DNA of 64,000 bases from Lancefieldella rimae ATCC 49626 (GTDB lineage Bacteria > Actinomycetota > Coriobacteriia > Coriobacteriales > Atopobiaceae): contig NZ_ACFE01000001.1 in assembly GCF_000174015.1 (NCBI RefSeq), forward strand, positions 124,001 through 188,000, given 5' to 3'. The notes beneath the pieces were generated by a model. The model did no database searches and had not been told where the DNA came from. It worked only from the letters and a program-made list of their open reading frames with translations. Shown in pieces: positions 33,851 to 42,580 of this stretch. How positions within the stretch are numbered: position 1 is the stretch's first letter; every line of letters starts with the position of its first letter. A program made the translations under genes and the position numbers.

Positions 33851-34666
33851 TTAAGTAGAGTTGATTTCCATATCTTTAAAAGAATCACTCACAAGACGCG
33901 TAATAAGTTCGTTTCTCATGGCATTGGTAAGTCCGAGCATGCGTGTCAAAGCTTGCGTAAATTTACGACGTGTCTCTGAGTTTGCCTCTACTTCAACTCC
34001 TCCACCCTTTTTTGCATACACGACCAGTGATTTTGCAAACATGCTTGATTCGCGGTTTGCGGCCATGACATACTGACGCAAGTTTTTGGGCTCAAATCCA
34101 AAATGGCGCAGCTCGTGAGCCAGACGAATAAGCGTAAGATCATGACCGTCAACAAGATCTCTGCCATGAGGCGAACGCTTAAGCGTGATTACACCAACCT
34201 CGGAGAGCTGACGAACAAAACCTACGGAAGCGCCCACAAGATCCGGCATACGGTCGATTGAGTGGAACTTCTCGACAATTCTTTGATCGTCAATAGGTAC
34301 GACAATGGCGTCAGCGTTACCGGCACCAATAATGGGAGCACTTGCTTGTCGGTGAGTTTCCGCTTGGACACTTGTGTGATTGTCGTTGCGAGGAATACTA
34401 CCGATCGCATTCTTACCTTGGTCTTGCCGCTCAAGTTCTTCTCGGATGACCGAAAGAGGCATAAAGCGACTCTTTTGGAGATACAGAATGGTTTCCAAAC
34501 GCTGAACGTCACGTTGAGAGTATTGTCGATACCCGCCTGAGGAACGTGAAGGCTCAAGGAGACCTTCATCTTCAAGGTAACGTACCTTTGAGATTGTAAG
34601 GTCGGGATAGTTCTCTTTCAGCTTATCGACAACCTTACCGATGGTAAGAAAGCTTGTATCAGCCAT
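33851..34666 (-). CDS. MerR-family regulator, FtsR/Rv1828-like
   Basis: DNA-binding regulator of 271 aa. The N-terminal winged helix reads LTIGKVVDKLKENYPDLTISKVRYLEDEGLLEPSRSSGGYRQYSQRDVQRLETILYLQ, the form seen in actinobacterial FtsR-type proteins where a longer insert separates the first helices. A ~60-residue variable linker precedes a second helical domain (LVGASVGFVRQLSEVGVITLKRSPHGRDLVDGHDLTLIRLAHELRHFGFEPKNLRQYVMAANRE). In mycobacteria and corynebacteria such genes lie beside an FHA gene and affect division; the same pairing occurs here, 9 bp after the FHA gene. Confidence 0.85.
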   Translation of the reverse strand: MADTSFLTIGKVVDKLKENYPDLTISKVRYLEDEGLLEPSRSSGGYRQYSQRDVQRLETILYLQKSRFMPLSVIREELERQDQGKNAIGSIPRNDNHTSVQAETHRQASAPIIGAGNADAIVVPIDDQRIVEKFHSIDRMPDLVGASVGFVRQLSEVGVITLKRSPHGRDLVDGHDLTLIRLAHELRHFGFEPKNLRQYVMAANRESSMFAKSLVVYAKKGGGVEVEANSETRRKFTQALTRMLGLTNAMRNELITRLVSDSFKDMEINST

Positions 34667-34675
34667 ACGAGCTTC

Positions 34676-35086
34676 TTATGCACGAGGTTTGCTGGTATGA
34701 AATACCATACGGAAGGTGCCAATTTGGATGGTTGATCCATCCTGAAGGGTTGCCTTATTGATAATGGCACCGTCAACCCATGTTCCATTCAACGAATTAA
34801 GGTCCTCAATAGTGGCATACCCAAGGCCAAGATTGGAAAGATCGATCTGTGCATGATGGCGAGAAACCGTCATGTCGTTCAAAAAAACACTGTTCTTGGG
34901 ATCTCGTCCCAACGAAATATGTGTGGAATCAAGCTCAAACGTCTCACCCGTCTGAGGTCCTTTAACAATCGTGAGCACGGGATGAGAGGGGTGGTCTTTA
35001 CTCATCAAATCAGGAACCGTAGCATCTGCCGAAGGCATATGGAAAATCTCTGTTTTACCGGGTTGCTGGTTATATGTTGGGGCCAT
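34676..35086 (-). CDS. FHA-domain protein, GarA/OdhI-like
   Basis: Phosphothreonine-binding protein of 136 aa. The FHA core is complete: ISLGRDP near residue 70, SRHHAQIDLSNLG near 87, and NSLNGTWVDG near 107. In GarA and OdhI an N-terminal ETTSVF-type motif is phosphorylated by Ser/Thr kinases and then binds its own FHA domain. Here the only comparable sequence is KTEIF near residue 11, with a single Thr, so the same switch is uncertain. Its neighbour is the MerR regulator, as in actinobacterial genomes. Confidence 0.88.
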   Translation of the reverse strand: MAPTYNQQPGKTEIFHMPSADATVPDLMSKDHPSHPVLTIVKGPQTGETFELDSTHISLGRDPKNSVFLNDMTVSRHHAQIDLSNLGLGYATIEDLNSLNGTWVDGAIINKATLQDGSTIQIGTFRMVFHTSKPRA

Positions 35087-35127
35087 AAATACCTCTCCTT
35101 TATAGTTTTACCGTCTCTATAATACCG

Positions 35128-35508
35128 CTAACGGCACGCAATACAGTCCATTTCAACTAAGGCGTCCAAAGGAAGTCGCGAAACCTCTACAACATTTCTT
35201 GCCGGCGCAGGAGTAGTAAAACGTTGTGCATATACTTCGTTTACCGCATCCAAGTCATTGAGATTGGCAAGATAAAGCGTTGTTTGGGCAACGTCGGAAA
35301 GAGTGCAGCCTGCTTCCGCCAAGATGCTTTGAATGAGATCAATCACTCGTTCGGTTTGTTCCGTTATGCCTCCCGTTACCAACTCCTTATTGTTTTGAGC
35401 GGAAATCGGAAGTTGACCTGAGGCAAATACCAACCGTCCTGCGGTGGTCCCTTGAGAATAAGGTCCAATGGCTGACGGAACGCCTTGGGCATTGATTGAA
35501 TATTTCAT
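35128..35508 (-). CDS. ridA: RidA-family enamine/imine deaminase
   Basis: Removes reactive enamine intermediates formed by PLP enzymes. The 126-aa sequence has the family's AIGPYSQGTTAGRLVFASGQLPI near residues 13-35 and the C-terminal ARNVVEVSRLPLDALVEMDCIA with the conserved Arg that binds the substrate carboxylate. Strong GAGGGGGAG ribosome site. Upstream of the FHA-MerR-apt group. Confidence 0.93.
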   Translation of the reverse strand: MKYSINAQGVPSAIGPYSQGTTAGRLVFASGQLPISAQNNKELVTGGITEQTERVIDLIQSILAEAGCTLSDVAQTTLYLANLNDLDAVNEVYAQRFTTPAPARNVVEVSRLPLDALVEMDCIACR

Positions 35509-35567
35509 ATTCTCCCCCTCAGGTTGAGGCTTAGAGATTAATAGCGCACGGATACAAGCCGTATATA

Positions 35568-36419
35568 TTACTGTAACGCTTGTCCGCCTATAAAATCGCG
35601 AGACGAACGAACAAAACCGTGAACGTTATGTATATCTTGAGAGATTGATGCTTCATCGACATTGTGAGACGCGCTCAACCACGACAGCTCATGTGAAAGA
35701 ATCCGCATAAGGTCCGCTTCTCCGATTGGCACTACCATGGGAAATGAAAGAAGGCTCCTCCAGAATATTTGAACCTGCTGCGGATTAACCAAAACGATAT
35801 ACGCATCAAGGTCTTTGAGAGGTACGTGACCAATAAGCGCCGCAATCCTCGCATCGAGTAAGCAAAACGACAGTTTTCCTATCGGAGGGAGGGCTGACTG
35901 CGCGTCCTTGAGATAATCACTGAGTACTTCATGCGCACGCGGCCCTGCCAAAAAAAGCGGAACCAGAAGTTGATCGGCATCTTCAAGCGAAACCGTCTCA
36001 GACGAAGCACCTTCCCGTTTCTTTTCGAATAGGTATTTCGCAATACATGATGAAAGAAGTCCGCCGTGATTTGATACATCAAGATAGAAATACTCATTGT
36101 CTCCGGAGCGAGCGACAAGGGCAACCGACACCACAGCACCGTCATCAGTAAAAACAGGCTGAAATGAAAGATCCCCTATGTCAAGAATGGGTCCTGCAAA
36201 TATATCGGAAACAAGAGACGGAGCCAAGGATCCGCTGATAAGTTGATACGTATGACCCGATACGTCAAAAAGACAACACTCAGCCTCTGAGGTCTTATCG
36301 CCTTCCGCAGATGCAGGTGTGCCATACGAGATGGGAATCTCGTATCCCGTTTGTGGATTTATGTCAAAAACAGCTCCGAGAAGTTCATGTTCTGCGTGCA
36401 GGATTGTATGCTTGGCCAT
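35568..36419 (-). CDS. GcvT/YgfZ-like protein
   Basis: A 283-aa protein related to the folate-binding aminomethyltransferase fold. Near residue 47 it has CCLFDVSGHTYQLISG, matching the GcvT LFDVS..G motif, and it ends RDFIGGQAL, matching the GcvT C-terminal DFIGREAL. Much of the middle is divergent and it is shorter than GcvT (about 360 aa). No other glycine-cleavage gene is nearby. ATG 36419 follows the dacA stop by 1 bp, so it is in the pgsA-dacA operon. Function may be closer to a YgfZ-type role or to binding a C1 carrier; unproven. Confidence 0.65.
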   Translation of the reverse strand: MAKHTILHAEHELLGAVFDINPQTGYEIPISYGTPASAEGDKTSEAECCLFDVSGHTYQLISGSLAPSLVSDIFAGPILDIGDLSFQPVFTDDGAVVSVALVARSGDNEYFYLDVSNHGGLLSSCIAKYLFEKKREGASSETVSLEDADQLLVPLFLAGPRAHEVLSDYLKDAQSALPPIGKLSFCLLDARIAALIGHVPLKDLDAYIVLVNPQQVQIFWRSLLSFPMVVPIGEADLMRILSHELSWLSASHNVDEASISQDIHNVHGFVRSSRDFIGGQALQ

Positions 36420-36420
36420 G

Positions 36421-37689
36421 TTATTCCACCGTAAAAAGATATGGCGCAACGGAGGCAATATCAAAGATGTTATACAAGGGAACCGTCTGCGGAATCGTAC
36501 GCGCCTGATAGAAAACAGTTCCGGCATCTCTTTTGCCCTGCGACCAGGTAATGGTTCCAATCATTTGATTATTTGCTGCCGGCAAACCTGAACTCAGCGT
36601 GGTAATGGTGTAGCTCATGTCTCCTGCACCAGGCCAAGCAAGCACCGAGCGCGAAGCGTATGGCCGCACGACGGAGGTCATCATAAAGTTATCAATATAG
36701 GGTCTCGTTTCAACAATATTCGAGACATTACATGCGGGTATCCGAGTGAAGTGAGCGTATCCCCAGTCATACATAATCCTAGTATCCGCAAAACGTCCGG
36801 AGTCGGTGGCACATCCAAGAACGCAGCTATACAGCGTAACGCCATTACGCCGTGCCGCGCCCAAAAAGGCCGTTCCGCTGTCTTCGGATCCCGTCTTGAG
36901 GCCAAGCATACCCGGATAGGTGCTCAAGAGCTTATCGGTAGAAGGCCATGTAACTTCTTCTCCCTGTACCGTAGCGGTCACAGATGTCATGGAAACGGTA
37001 CTTGCAAGAAACGGGTAGTGCTCACGCGCATAACGAGCCATAAGTGCCAAATCACGGGCGGTAGAGTAGTGATCATCCGCATCAAGACCATGAGGATTTG
37101 AGAAGTGTGTGTTGGTCATGCCAATTTCAGCGGCTTTTTTATTCATGAGGTCTGCAAATGCCTCCTGAGAGCCTGCGACATTGATGGCAATGTTATATGC
37201 CACGTCATTGGCTGAATGTACCAACAGCACCTGAAGGAGCTCTCTGAGCGTTGGGTGTTCGCTCGTTGAATAATTTGCGAGTACGGAACCTTCCTCCAGA
37301 TCAACCGACACGATATTGCATGGCTTATCAAGATCTATCCCCGAATCCAGAGCAACCATGGCAGTCATAACTTTGGTAATGGAAGCCATGCCCATCTTGC
37401 GATCAGGATCTTTACTCCAAAGAACGTTTCCTTGATCGTCTTCGAGAATGGCGGATTGTGCCTCTGTAATCTCAGGTTCTGCGGCAGTATCGTCTGCTGC
37501 ATAGGCATACTGTGAGATGCCAAGGGCGAGAGGAGCCAACGACATAACGGCGACAAGCAGAAACACCCAAACTACCCTTACAACCCACCTGCCGTGAAAC
37601 TGGTACATACGTTTATCATACGGATGAGAAGTTCCTCTAAGCGTGCATTTGTGTGGGGCAGTCGCAAAATTTTGCACCGTAAACCTCAT
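36421..37689 (-). CDS. dacA: D-alanyl-D-alanine carboxypeptidase (PBP5 type)
   Basis: Trims the terminal D-Ala of peptidoglycan stem peptides. The 422-aa protein has the three active-site motifs: S-I-T-K in MASITKVMTAM near residue 103, S-A-N in VHSANDVAYN near 158, and KTGS near 263. A signal/anchor helix lies at about 35-60, after an unusually long n-region of ~30 residues; a start at 37608 would remove it but lacks a ribosome site. The ATG overlaps the pgsA stop (ATGA). Confidence 0.92.
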   Translation of the reverse strand: MRFTVQNFATAPHKCTLRGTSHPYDKRMYQFHGRWVVRVVWVFLLVAVMSLAPLALGISQYAYAADDTAAEPEITEAQSAILEDDQGNVLWSKDPDRKMGMASITKVMTAMVALDSGIDLDKPCNIVSVDLEEGSVLANYSTSEHPTLRELLQVLLVHSANDVAYNIAINVAGSQEAFADLMNKKAAEIGMTNTHFSNPHGLDADDHYSTARDLALMARYAREHYPFLASTVSMTSVTATVQGEEVTWPSTDKLLSTYPGMLGLKTGSEDSGTAFLGAARRNGVTLYSCVLGCATDSGRFADTRIMYDWGYAHFTRIPACNVSNIVETRPYIDNFMMTSVVRPYASRSVLAWPGAGDMSYTITTLSSGLPAANNQMIGTITWSQGKRDAGTVFYQARTIPQTVPLYNIFDIASVAPYLFTVE

Positions 37690-38438
37690 TCATCTTCCTC
37701 GGCTGCACGGATGATGCGGGCAGCCTGAACGGTATAAACAACGGCAGTTGCAGCGGAAAAAAGGATACCTACGTACACAAAGAGAATACCAAAACCACCC
37801 GGTTGGCTATTGAGAACCGGAAGCCATGAAACACGTACAAGACCCAAACCGTCCACCACGGGCATACCCAGCAGTAAAAATGAGAACCCCGTCATAAGAC
37901 AGGCAGTTGCAATTTTTCCGATATAGACCACGTCGATCGGCCGGCGGCGAAAATGACGAGTAATCAATGCGCCACAGGTCAGATAGGCATCGCGTCCAAT
38001 GACAAAAAGAGGAATCCAAAGCGGTAGTTCCCCTGTAACAAGGAGGCCAAGTACGCCCGTAAACAACAGGACTCGATCCATGATGGGATCCATAACTTTG
38101 CCCACCCAGCTGACGGTTTGGGTACGTCGCGCTACCTGTCCGTCAAGAAAATCCGTAACGGCAGCAACAACATAGCAGGTAAGTGCAACCCACCGATTTC
38201 CGTGGGTGCAAAAGATATAGAGAAAGACAAACGTAAGAATGAGGCGGCAAAATGTAATGACATTGGCCACGGTGAATACTTGGTTAGAAGGATTATCAGG
38301 TGTTCCAATGGGAGCGGTAACCGTACCGGCACCCTGAGCACGTGCAGCCGTTGCATCGGTGATGTCTTTTACCTGTGTGGTTGCTTTGCTCACCTGTGTA
38401 GTGACCTGTGACTTTATGCGATTCGTTCTATCTGACAC
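37686..38438 (-). CDS. pgsA: CDP-alcohol phosphatidyltransferase (phosphatidylglycerophosphate synthase)
   Basis: Makes phosphatidylglycerophosphate from CDP-diacylglycerol and glycerol-3-phosphate. The 250-aa protein has the family signature D-x2-DG-x2-AR-x8-G-x3-D-x3-D as TDFLDGQVARRTQTVSWVGKVMDPIMD. About six membrane helices are present. The first ~55 residues are polar (TTQVSKATTQVKDITDATAARAQ), an extension not needed for catalysis. It heads the pgsA-dacA-GcvT-like operon. Confidence 0.92.
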   Translation of the reverse strand: MSDRTNRIKSQVTTQVSKATTQVKDITDATAARAQGAGTVTAPIGTPDNPSNQVFTVANVITFCRLILTFVFLYIFCTHGNRWVALTCYVVAAVTDFLDGQVARRTQTVSWVGKVMDPIMDRVLLFTGVLGLLVTGELPLWIPLFVIGRDAYLTCGALITRHFRRRPIDVVYIGKIATACLMTGFSFLLLGMPVVDGLGLVRVSWLPVLNSQPGGFGILFVYVGILFSAATAVVYTVQAARIIRAAEEDE

Positions 38439-38522
38439 GTTCTTTTACTCCCCGACTTCCATACTGGGACGTTTCGTTTGTATATATGCACCGTCTAGTG
38501 TATCGCTTGTATCGCTTTTTTG

Positions 38523-38530
38523 GCGAGAAG
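38523..38530 (+). repeat. GCGAGAAG repeat, intergenic
   Basis: Exact 8-mer copy between the pgsA start and the end of the M20 peptidase gene. Confidence 0.8.
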
Positions 38531-38532
38531 AC

Positions 38533-39969
38533 CTATCCGGCCATACGTTTTATAAAATCGATAAGCACTCTGATTCCTTGCATGTATACACGCTTGGCAA
38601 TGCGCTCATTAATGCCATGAACGCCAGTAGCCTCGTCTTCCGGGGTGGGGCGAAACGGGCTGATACGCAGAATGGAATCACATATGGATTCATAGCGGAT
38701 GGAGTCGGTTCCCCCGCACACAAAGGATGGGACAAACTCCACCTTTGGATAATAATGCTCAAGCACTTCTTTCAGCTCTTGATACCCGGCTTTGTCCGTC
38801 TTGTCCATCCGTCCCGCCGGTGTCGTGTGCAAAGCCTCAACCTCAACGTCAAGTTCACCGAGAGCCTTATGAATATGGTCAAGTACATCATCTGCGGTTG
38901 TACCGGGAAGCATCCGGAAATTAATCGTAGCCTGCACGTCACCGGGCATGACATTTGCAGCGCTGCTCCCGCCTTCGAGCATGTTGACGGCCATGGTCGT
39001 ATTCACAAACGGATACAGTTCACGAACGGTGCTTGCGGCCTCTGCGAGCTTCTCGCCTGAGGCAGGAAGATCTTTTACAAGAGTTGTAAACGGCTCTTCG
39101 GTGATATGAGGGGCAAGTGTCCGGAAAGTCTCGCACACAATGGCGTTGAGCTGCGGTGGAAACGGATGCTCGGCAAGGCGCGACAAGGCAGTGCACATAT
39201 GCTCCAGTGAGGTGCCCCCGAAGGGGTTTGATGAATGACCTCCGCATCCGCGTACCGTTAAACGTACGTTTAAAAAGCCTTTTTGCGAGATGCAGATGTC
39301 TGAAAGAATGGTCCCCGGTGCCCCGTATGCAGAACCGTCAAAAAACGTGGTTGTACCTTCATCCAAGAGACATTCCGCACGAATCCCCCGCTTTTCCATA
39401 CAGGCTGCTATCCGTGTTGCCCCACGCGAATCAACCTCTTCGTCTTCACCAAAGGCCAAATAAATGCTACGGCGTGGCGAGAAGCCCCTCGCAAGCAAAA
39501 ACTCGACAGCCTCAAGCTCCCCCATCAGCATGTCTTTGATATCAAGTGCACCGCGACCCCAGATAAACTCATCGTCGACAACACCATCAAAGGCTCCGTG
39601 AATCCATCTGTCCTTTGTGCCTGCCACCACGGGTACGACATCTTGGTGCGCAATGAGCATCACACCGGAAAGGTTAGGCTCAGAGCCCGGGATGGTTATC
39701 AAAACCGAGTGTCCGATACGCTCAAGACCCTGTGAAGACGCCGCAAGAACATGGGGAAATTCGGTTTCCATCAATTTTTGCAGTCGATCAAACTGTGAAA
39801 AGTCGGTGTTCTTCTCGCCGGCATAGACCGTCTTACATCGGATGGCTTGTGCGAGACGATCCGCAATCTTTTCTGTGTCAAGCTGTGGATACTCGTCTTC
39901 ATGGGCAAAGTGATCGTATATGTTTATGTGAGACGTCTGCTTTTGCAAAGCAGCAGTTGTTAATGTCAT
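38533..39969 (-). CDS. M20-family metallopeptidase
   Basis: Zinc carboxypeptidase/dipeptidase of the M20/ArgE family. The 478-aa protein starts at ATG 39969 behind GGGAGG. Metal and catalytic motifs: GVMLIAHQDVVPV near residue 110 (H-x-D), WGRGALDIKDMLMG (bridging Asp), and AFGEDEEVDSRGA (catalytic Glu pair), then a dimerisation domain and C-terminal CGGTDSIRYESI and H in GVHGINER. The overall form resembles the CPS1-like M20 peptidases rather than PepV. Substrate is not predictable. Confidence 0.9.
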   Translation of the reverse strand: MTLTTAALQKQTSHINIYDHFAHEDEYPQLDTEKIADRLAQAIRCKTVYAGEKNTDFSQFDRLQKLMETEFPHVLAASSQGLERIGHSVLITIPGSEPNLSGVMLIAHQDVVPVVAGTKDRWIHGAFDGVVDDEFIWGRGALDIKDMLMGELEAVEFLLARGFSPRRSIYLAFGEDEEVDSRGATRIAACMEKRGIRAECLLDEGTTTFFDGSAYGAPGTILSDICISQKGFLNVRLTVRGCGGHSSNPFGGTSLEHMCTALSRLAEHPFPPQLNAIVCETFRTLAPHITEEPFTTLVKDLPASGEKLAEAASTVRELYPFVNTTMAVNMLEGGSSAANVMPGDVQATINFRMLPGTTADDVLDHIHKALGELDVEVEALHTTPAGRMDKTDKAGYQELKEVLEHYYPKVEFVPSFVCGGTDSIRYESICDSILRISPFRPTPEDEATGVHGINERIAKRVYMQGIRVLIDFIKRMAG

Positions 39970-40064
39970 AAAACCTCCCTTGATGTATGTATGGTATCGG
40001 TTTTGTGAATCTTTATGCGCTACAATCACTCTTGTTATTGCAATTGAAACACCTGAGGGATTCT

Positions 40065-40952
40065 ATGATTAAACTTGTGCTTTCCGATATGGATGAGACG
40101 CTCAAACGGGCAAATGAACCGCTGGTACCTAAGCGTACACTGAAAGCAATTACTGCTCTGAAAGAGGCTGGCATTGATTTTGGTCCGGCTACCGGACGCT
40201 CTGCCTATGACGCACTCCCCTTCTATGGTTTTGATGCACGCTATCTGCAAACGGCTATCTGTGGCTCGGGTAAAGTGGTTTACGGTAAGAGCACACTTGT
40301 TGCCAAGCGAGTGCTCCCCGCAAAGACACTTGAGCGAATTCTTCAGGTCATCGCAAAGCACAAGGACACCTACCTGGCATATTTTGATGAAGGACCAGCG
40401 GAGCCTCCACTTGATGTATCCATTAGGCCTGCATGGATGATTTTTGGAGTTACTCAGACGCAGGTTGATTATATCAACGCACACTACGATTCTTTTACGG
40501 CAGCTCAAGGCCCCAACACGGTACCTCACGACAAGGATTTTATTTCGGTCGGTATATTGGCGCCTCAGGATCGGTTGGCCCGTGAAGCCATGTTTGACGA
40601 CGTATTAACACAAATTCCAGAGATTGATCTGGTGAGCCCTTATACCGGCTGGTATGACGTCAATCCTAAAGGTTTCAGCAAAGCGGACGGTTTTAAGATT
40701 CTTCTTGAATATCTGAATTTAGCCCCCGATGAAGTGGTATTTTGCGGCGATTCTGGCAACGATTTGACGCTTCTTAAACTTTCACCTCACTCGTTTTGTG
40801 TTGGCAACGGATCCGATGAGGCAAAGGCGGCGGCGACCTACACTTTGAATGGCACGGTTGACGAAGAAATTGTTGCACAGCTCATGGAAGCGCTTGTGGC
40901 CGACGGAGGAGACATCAGCGGCTCGCATGTACAGGCACTTATCGAGCGTTGA
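40065..40952 (+). CDS. HAD-superfamily phosphatase, Cof type
   Basis: Cytoplasmic HAD phosphatase of 295 aa. The first motif is DMDET (residues 8-12) where most Cof proteins have DxDGT, so the usual Gly is Glu. A capped alpha/beta core follows, with the last motif VVFCGDSGNDLTLLKLSPHSFCVGN near 226-250. ATG 40065 follows GAGGGA. It reads divergently from the M20 gene and converges on the NADH oxidase. Substrate unknown; sugar phosphates are typical for the family. Confidence 0.87.
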   Translation: MIKLVLSDMDETLKRANEPLVPKRTLKAITALKEAGIDFGPATGRSAYDALPFYGFDARYLQTAICGSGKVVYGKSTLVAKRVLPAKTLERILQVIAKHKDTYLAYFDEGPAEPPLDVSIRPAWMIFGVTQTQVDYINAHYDSFTAAQGPNTVPHDKDFISVGILAPQDRLAREAMFDDVLTQIPEIDLVSPYTGWYDVNPKGFSKADGFKILLEYLNLAPDEVVFCGDSGNDLTLLKLSPHSFCVGNGSDEAKAAATYTLNGTVDEEIVAQLMEALVADGGDISGSHVQALIER

Positions 40953-40988
40953 TGTCTCCTCACCTTTAATTTGAGGGTTGTAACCTTG

Positions 40989-42341
40989 TTATGCTTTTTC
41001 GGAAGCCTTGGCAACGGCCGCCATGGCGGCAGATCCAATGTAGTTCACAGGGTTGGTAAAGTTTGGCTGGAACAAAAGGTCCACACCGGCAAGAGCGTCA
41101 ATGGTCATGTGATTGGCAATGGCCACGGAAACTACATTTGCCGCCTGAGCCACGTCATCATGTGTCGAGAAGAACTGCGCGCCCTTAACTTCTCGCGTAG
41201 ACGGTTCCCAAACCAGCGTCACCGTCACGGGTTCGCTGGTGAGCATAAACTCTGGACGGTAATTCTCGGTGATGGTAACAGAGTCATACTCATAGCCGCG
41301 TGCCTTGCCGCTTTCTACCGTGAGACCCGTGGCGGACATCGAATACTCATACAGCTGGACGGCATTTGTCGCCTGTGTACCGGCATAGGGCAAAGTTGGC
41401 TCAACCATGTTGGGACCCACGTGCAAACCCTGACGCACTGCGTTTGTTGCCAGCGGGATGTAGTCATCTTTGCCGGTAACGTTGAAAAGAATGGAAGCGG
41501 AATCTCCCGCGGCAAAGACGCCGGGAGCGGAAGTGCGCAGATACTCGTCAACCTTGATGGCGCCGTTTTGTGCCATGTCAAGCTGGCCGACAAAAAGATC
41601 GGTACGCGGCAGAAAACCAATACCCAAGATGGCATAGTCGGCGATATAGGATCCCTTATCGGTTATCACGCTCACCGCATCACCGGTATCTTTAAAGGAG
41701 ATGACCTTCTCGCCAAGGGCGAGCGTGACGCCGTGTCTACGATAAGCGTTTTCAACTTGATCGGTAATTTCGGCGTCAAAATTCTTGGCCAACACACGCG
41801 GCATCATGTCGATAAGAGTTACCTGCTTGTTGCGCTCGGAAAGTTGCTCGGCAAGTTCTGCGCCGATGTAGCCCGCCCCAATGATAACTGCGGAAGCGGC
41901 GTTGCCTATAGCGTCATGAATACGCTTGCCGTCAGCCCAGTTCTTGCACTGAAGGACACGTGGACCGTCGATACCGGGCAGCGGTGGCACAATGGGCTTG
42001 GAGCCGGTAGTTACCACAAGGTAATCAAAGTCATCTTCATGCGACTCCCCCGTTGTGAGATCGGTCCATGCCACATGTTTTGTCCGTACGTCGGCAGACG
42101 TTACATCGGACGTCATGTGAACATGCGCGCCTGCCTGCTCAAGAGCCGCGGGCGAACTGTAGAACATCTTGTTGGGGTCACTGACGTGATCTCCTACCCA
42201 CAACGCAATGCCACATGACAGAAACGACACGGTGTCGTTGCGCTCAAAAACGTGGACTTCCCAATCAGGATGCGCAGCCAAGATTGATGTGGTGGCAAAA
42301 ACGCCCGCATGCGTGCATCCGATTACTGCAACTTTAGCCAT
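40989..42341 (-). CDS. nox: NADH oxidase / CoA-disulfide-reductase-type flavoprotein
   Basis: FAD enzyme of 450 aa that in anaerobes and lactic bacteria reduces O2 to water with NADH. The FAD fold is VAVIGCTHAGVFA near residue 4, the single redox cysteine lies in SFLSCGIALWVG near 42, the NADH fold is VIIGAGYIGAELAEQLSE near 153, and the FAD site GVFAAGDSA near 276. Cys42 in that context is diagnostic of NOX/CoADR. A palindrome at 42372-42388 lies upstream, suggesting regulation. Confidence 0.92.
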   Translation of the reverse strand: MAKVAVIGCTHAGVFATTSILAAHPDWEVHVFERNDTVSFLSCGIALWVGDHVSDPNKMFYSSPAALEQAGAHVHMTSDVTSADVRTKHVAWTDLTTGESHEDDFDYLVVTTGSKPIVPPLPGIDGPRVLQCKNWADGKRIHDAIGNAASAVIIGAGYIGAELAEQLSERNKQVTLIDMMPRVLAKNFDAEITDQVENAYRRHGVTLALGEKVISFKDTGDAVSVITDKGSYIADYAILGIGFLPRTDLFVGQLDMAQNGAIKVDEYLRTSAPGVFAAGDSASILFNVTGKDDYIPLATNAVRQGLHVGPNMVEPTLPYAGTQATNAVQLYEYSMSATGLTVESGKARGYEYDSVTITENYRPEFMLTSEPVTVTLVWEPSTREVKGAQFFSTHDDVAQAANVVSVAIANHMTIDALAGVDLLFQPNFTNPVNYIGSAAMAAVAKASEKA

Positions 42342-42371
42342 AACCTCTCCTCTTTAATTGGTTCCGTAAAT

Positions 42372-42388
42372 GCTACTAAGTTAGTAGC
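42372..42388. promoter_or_regulatory. Palindromic operator candidate upstream of nox
   Basis: GCTACTAAGTTAGTAGC is a perfect 8-1-8 palindrome located 31-47 bp before the nox start, where a repressor could cover the promoter. Confidence 0.6.
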
Positions 42389-42522
42389 TATTTTGCCACA
42401 AGTGCAGAGAATTGAGGACGAGAAGACTGCAAAGAAAATCGATTTTATTTTTTAAGTTGTATCACATAGTCACGACGATCATAAATCTGTGCAATTATGC
42501 AATAAGCTTCCGTAAATGAAAG

Positions 42523-42560
42523 AAATCCTCTATGTAATCATCAATTACATAGAGGATTTT
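42523..42560. terminator. Terminator between hcp and nox
   Basis: A 16-bp perfect stem (AATCCTCTATGTAAT and its complement) with a 5-nt loop, flanked by T-rich sequence on both strands; it ends hcp transcription and is likely bidirectional. Confidence 0.9.
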
Positions 42561-42580
42561 AAGCAAAACATAAAAATTAC

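Noticed and set aside
38359-39060. 233-codon open frame opposite the M20 peptidase
   Set aside because: It is antisense to a clear enzyme gene and its translation resembles no family.
40971-42218. 415-codon rightward open frame opposite nox
   Set aside because: It mirrors the codons of the NADH oxidase on the other strand; no ribosome site or family resemblance.
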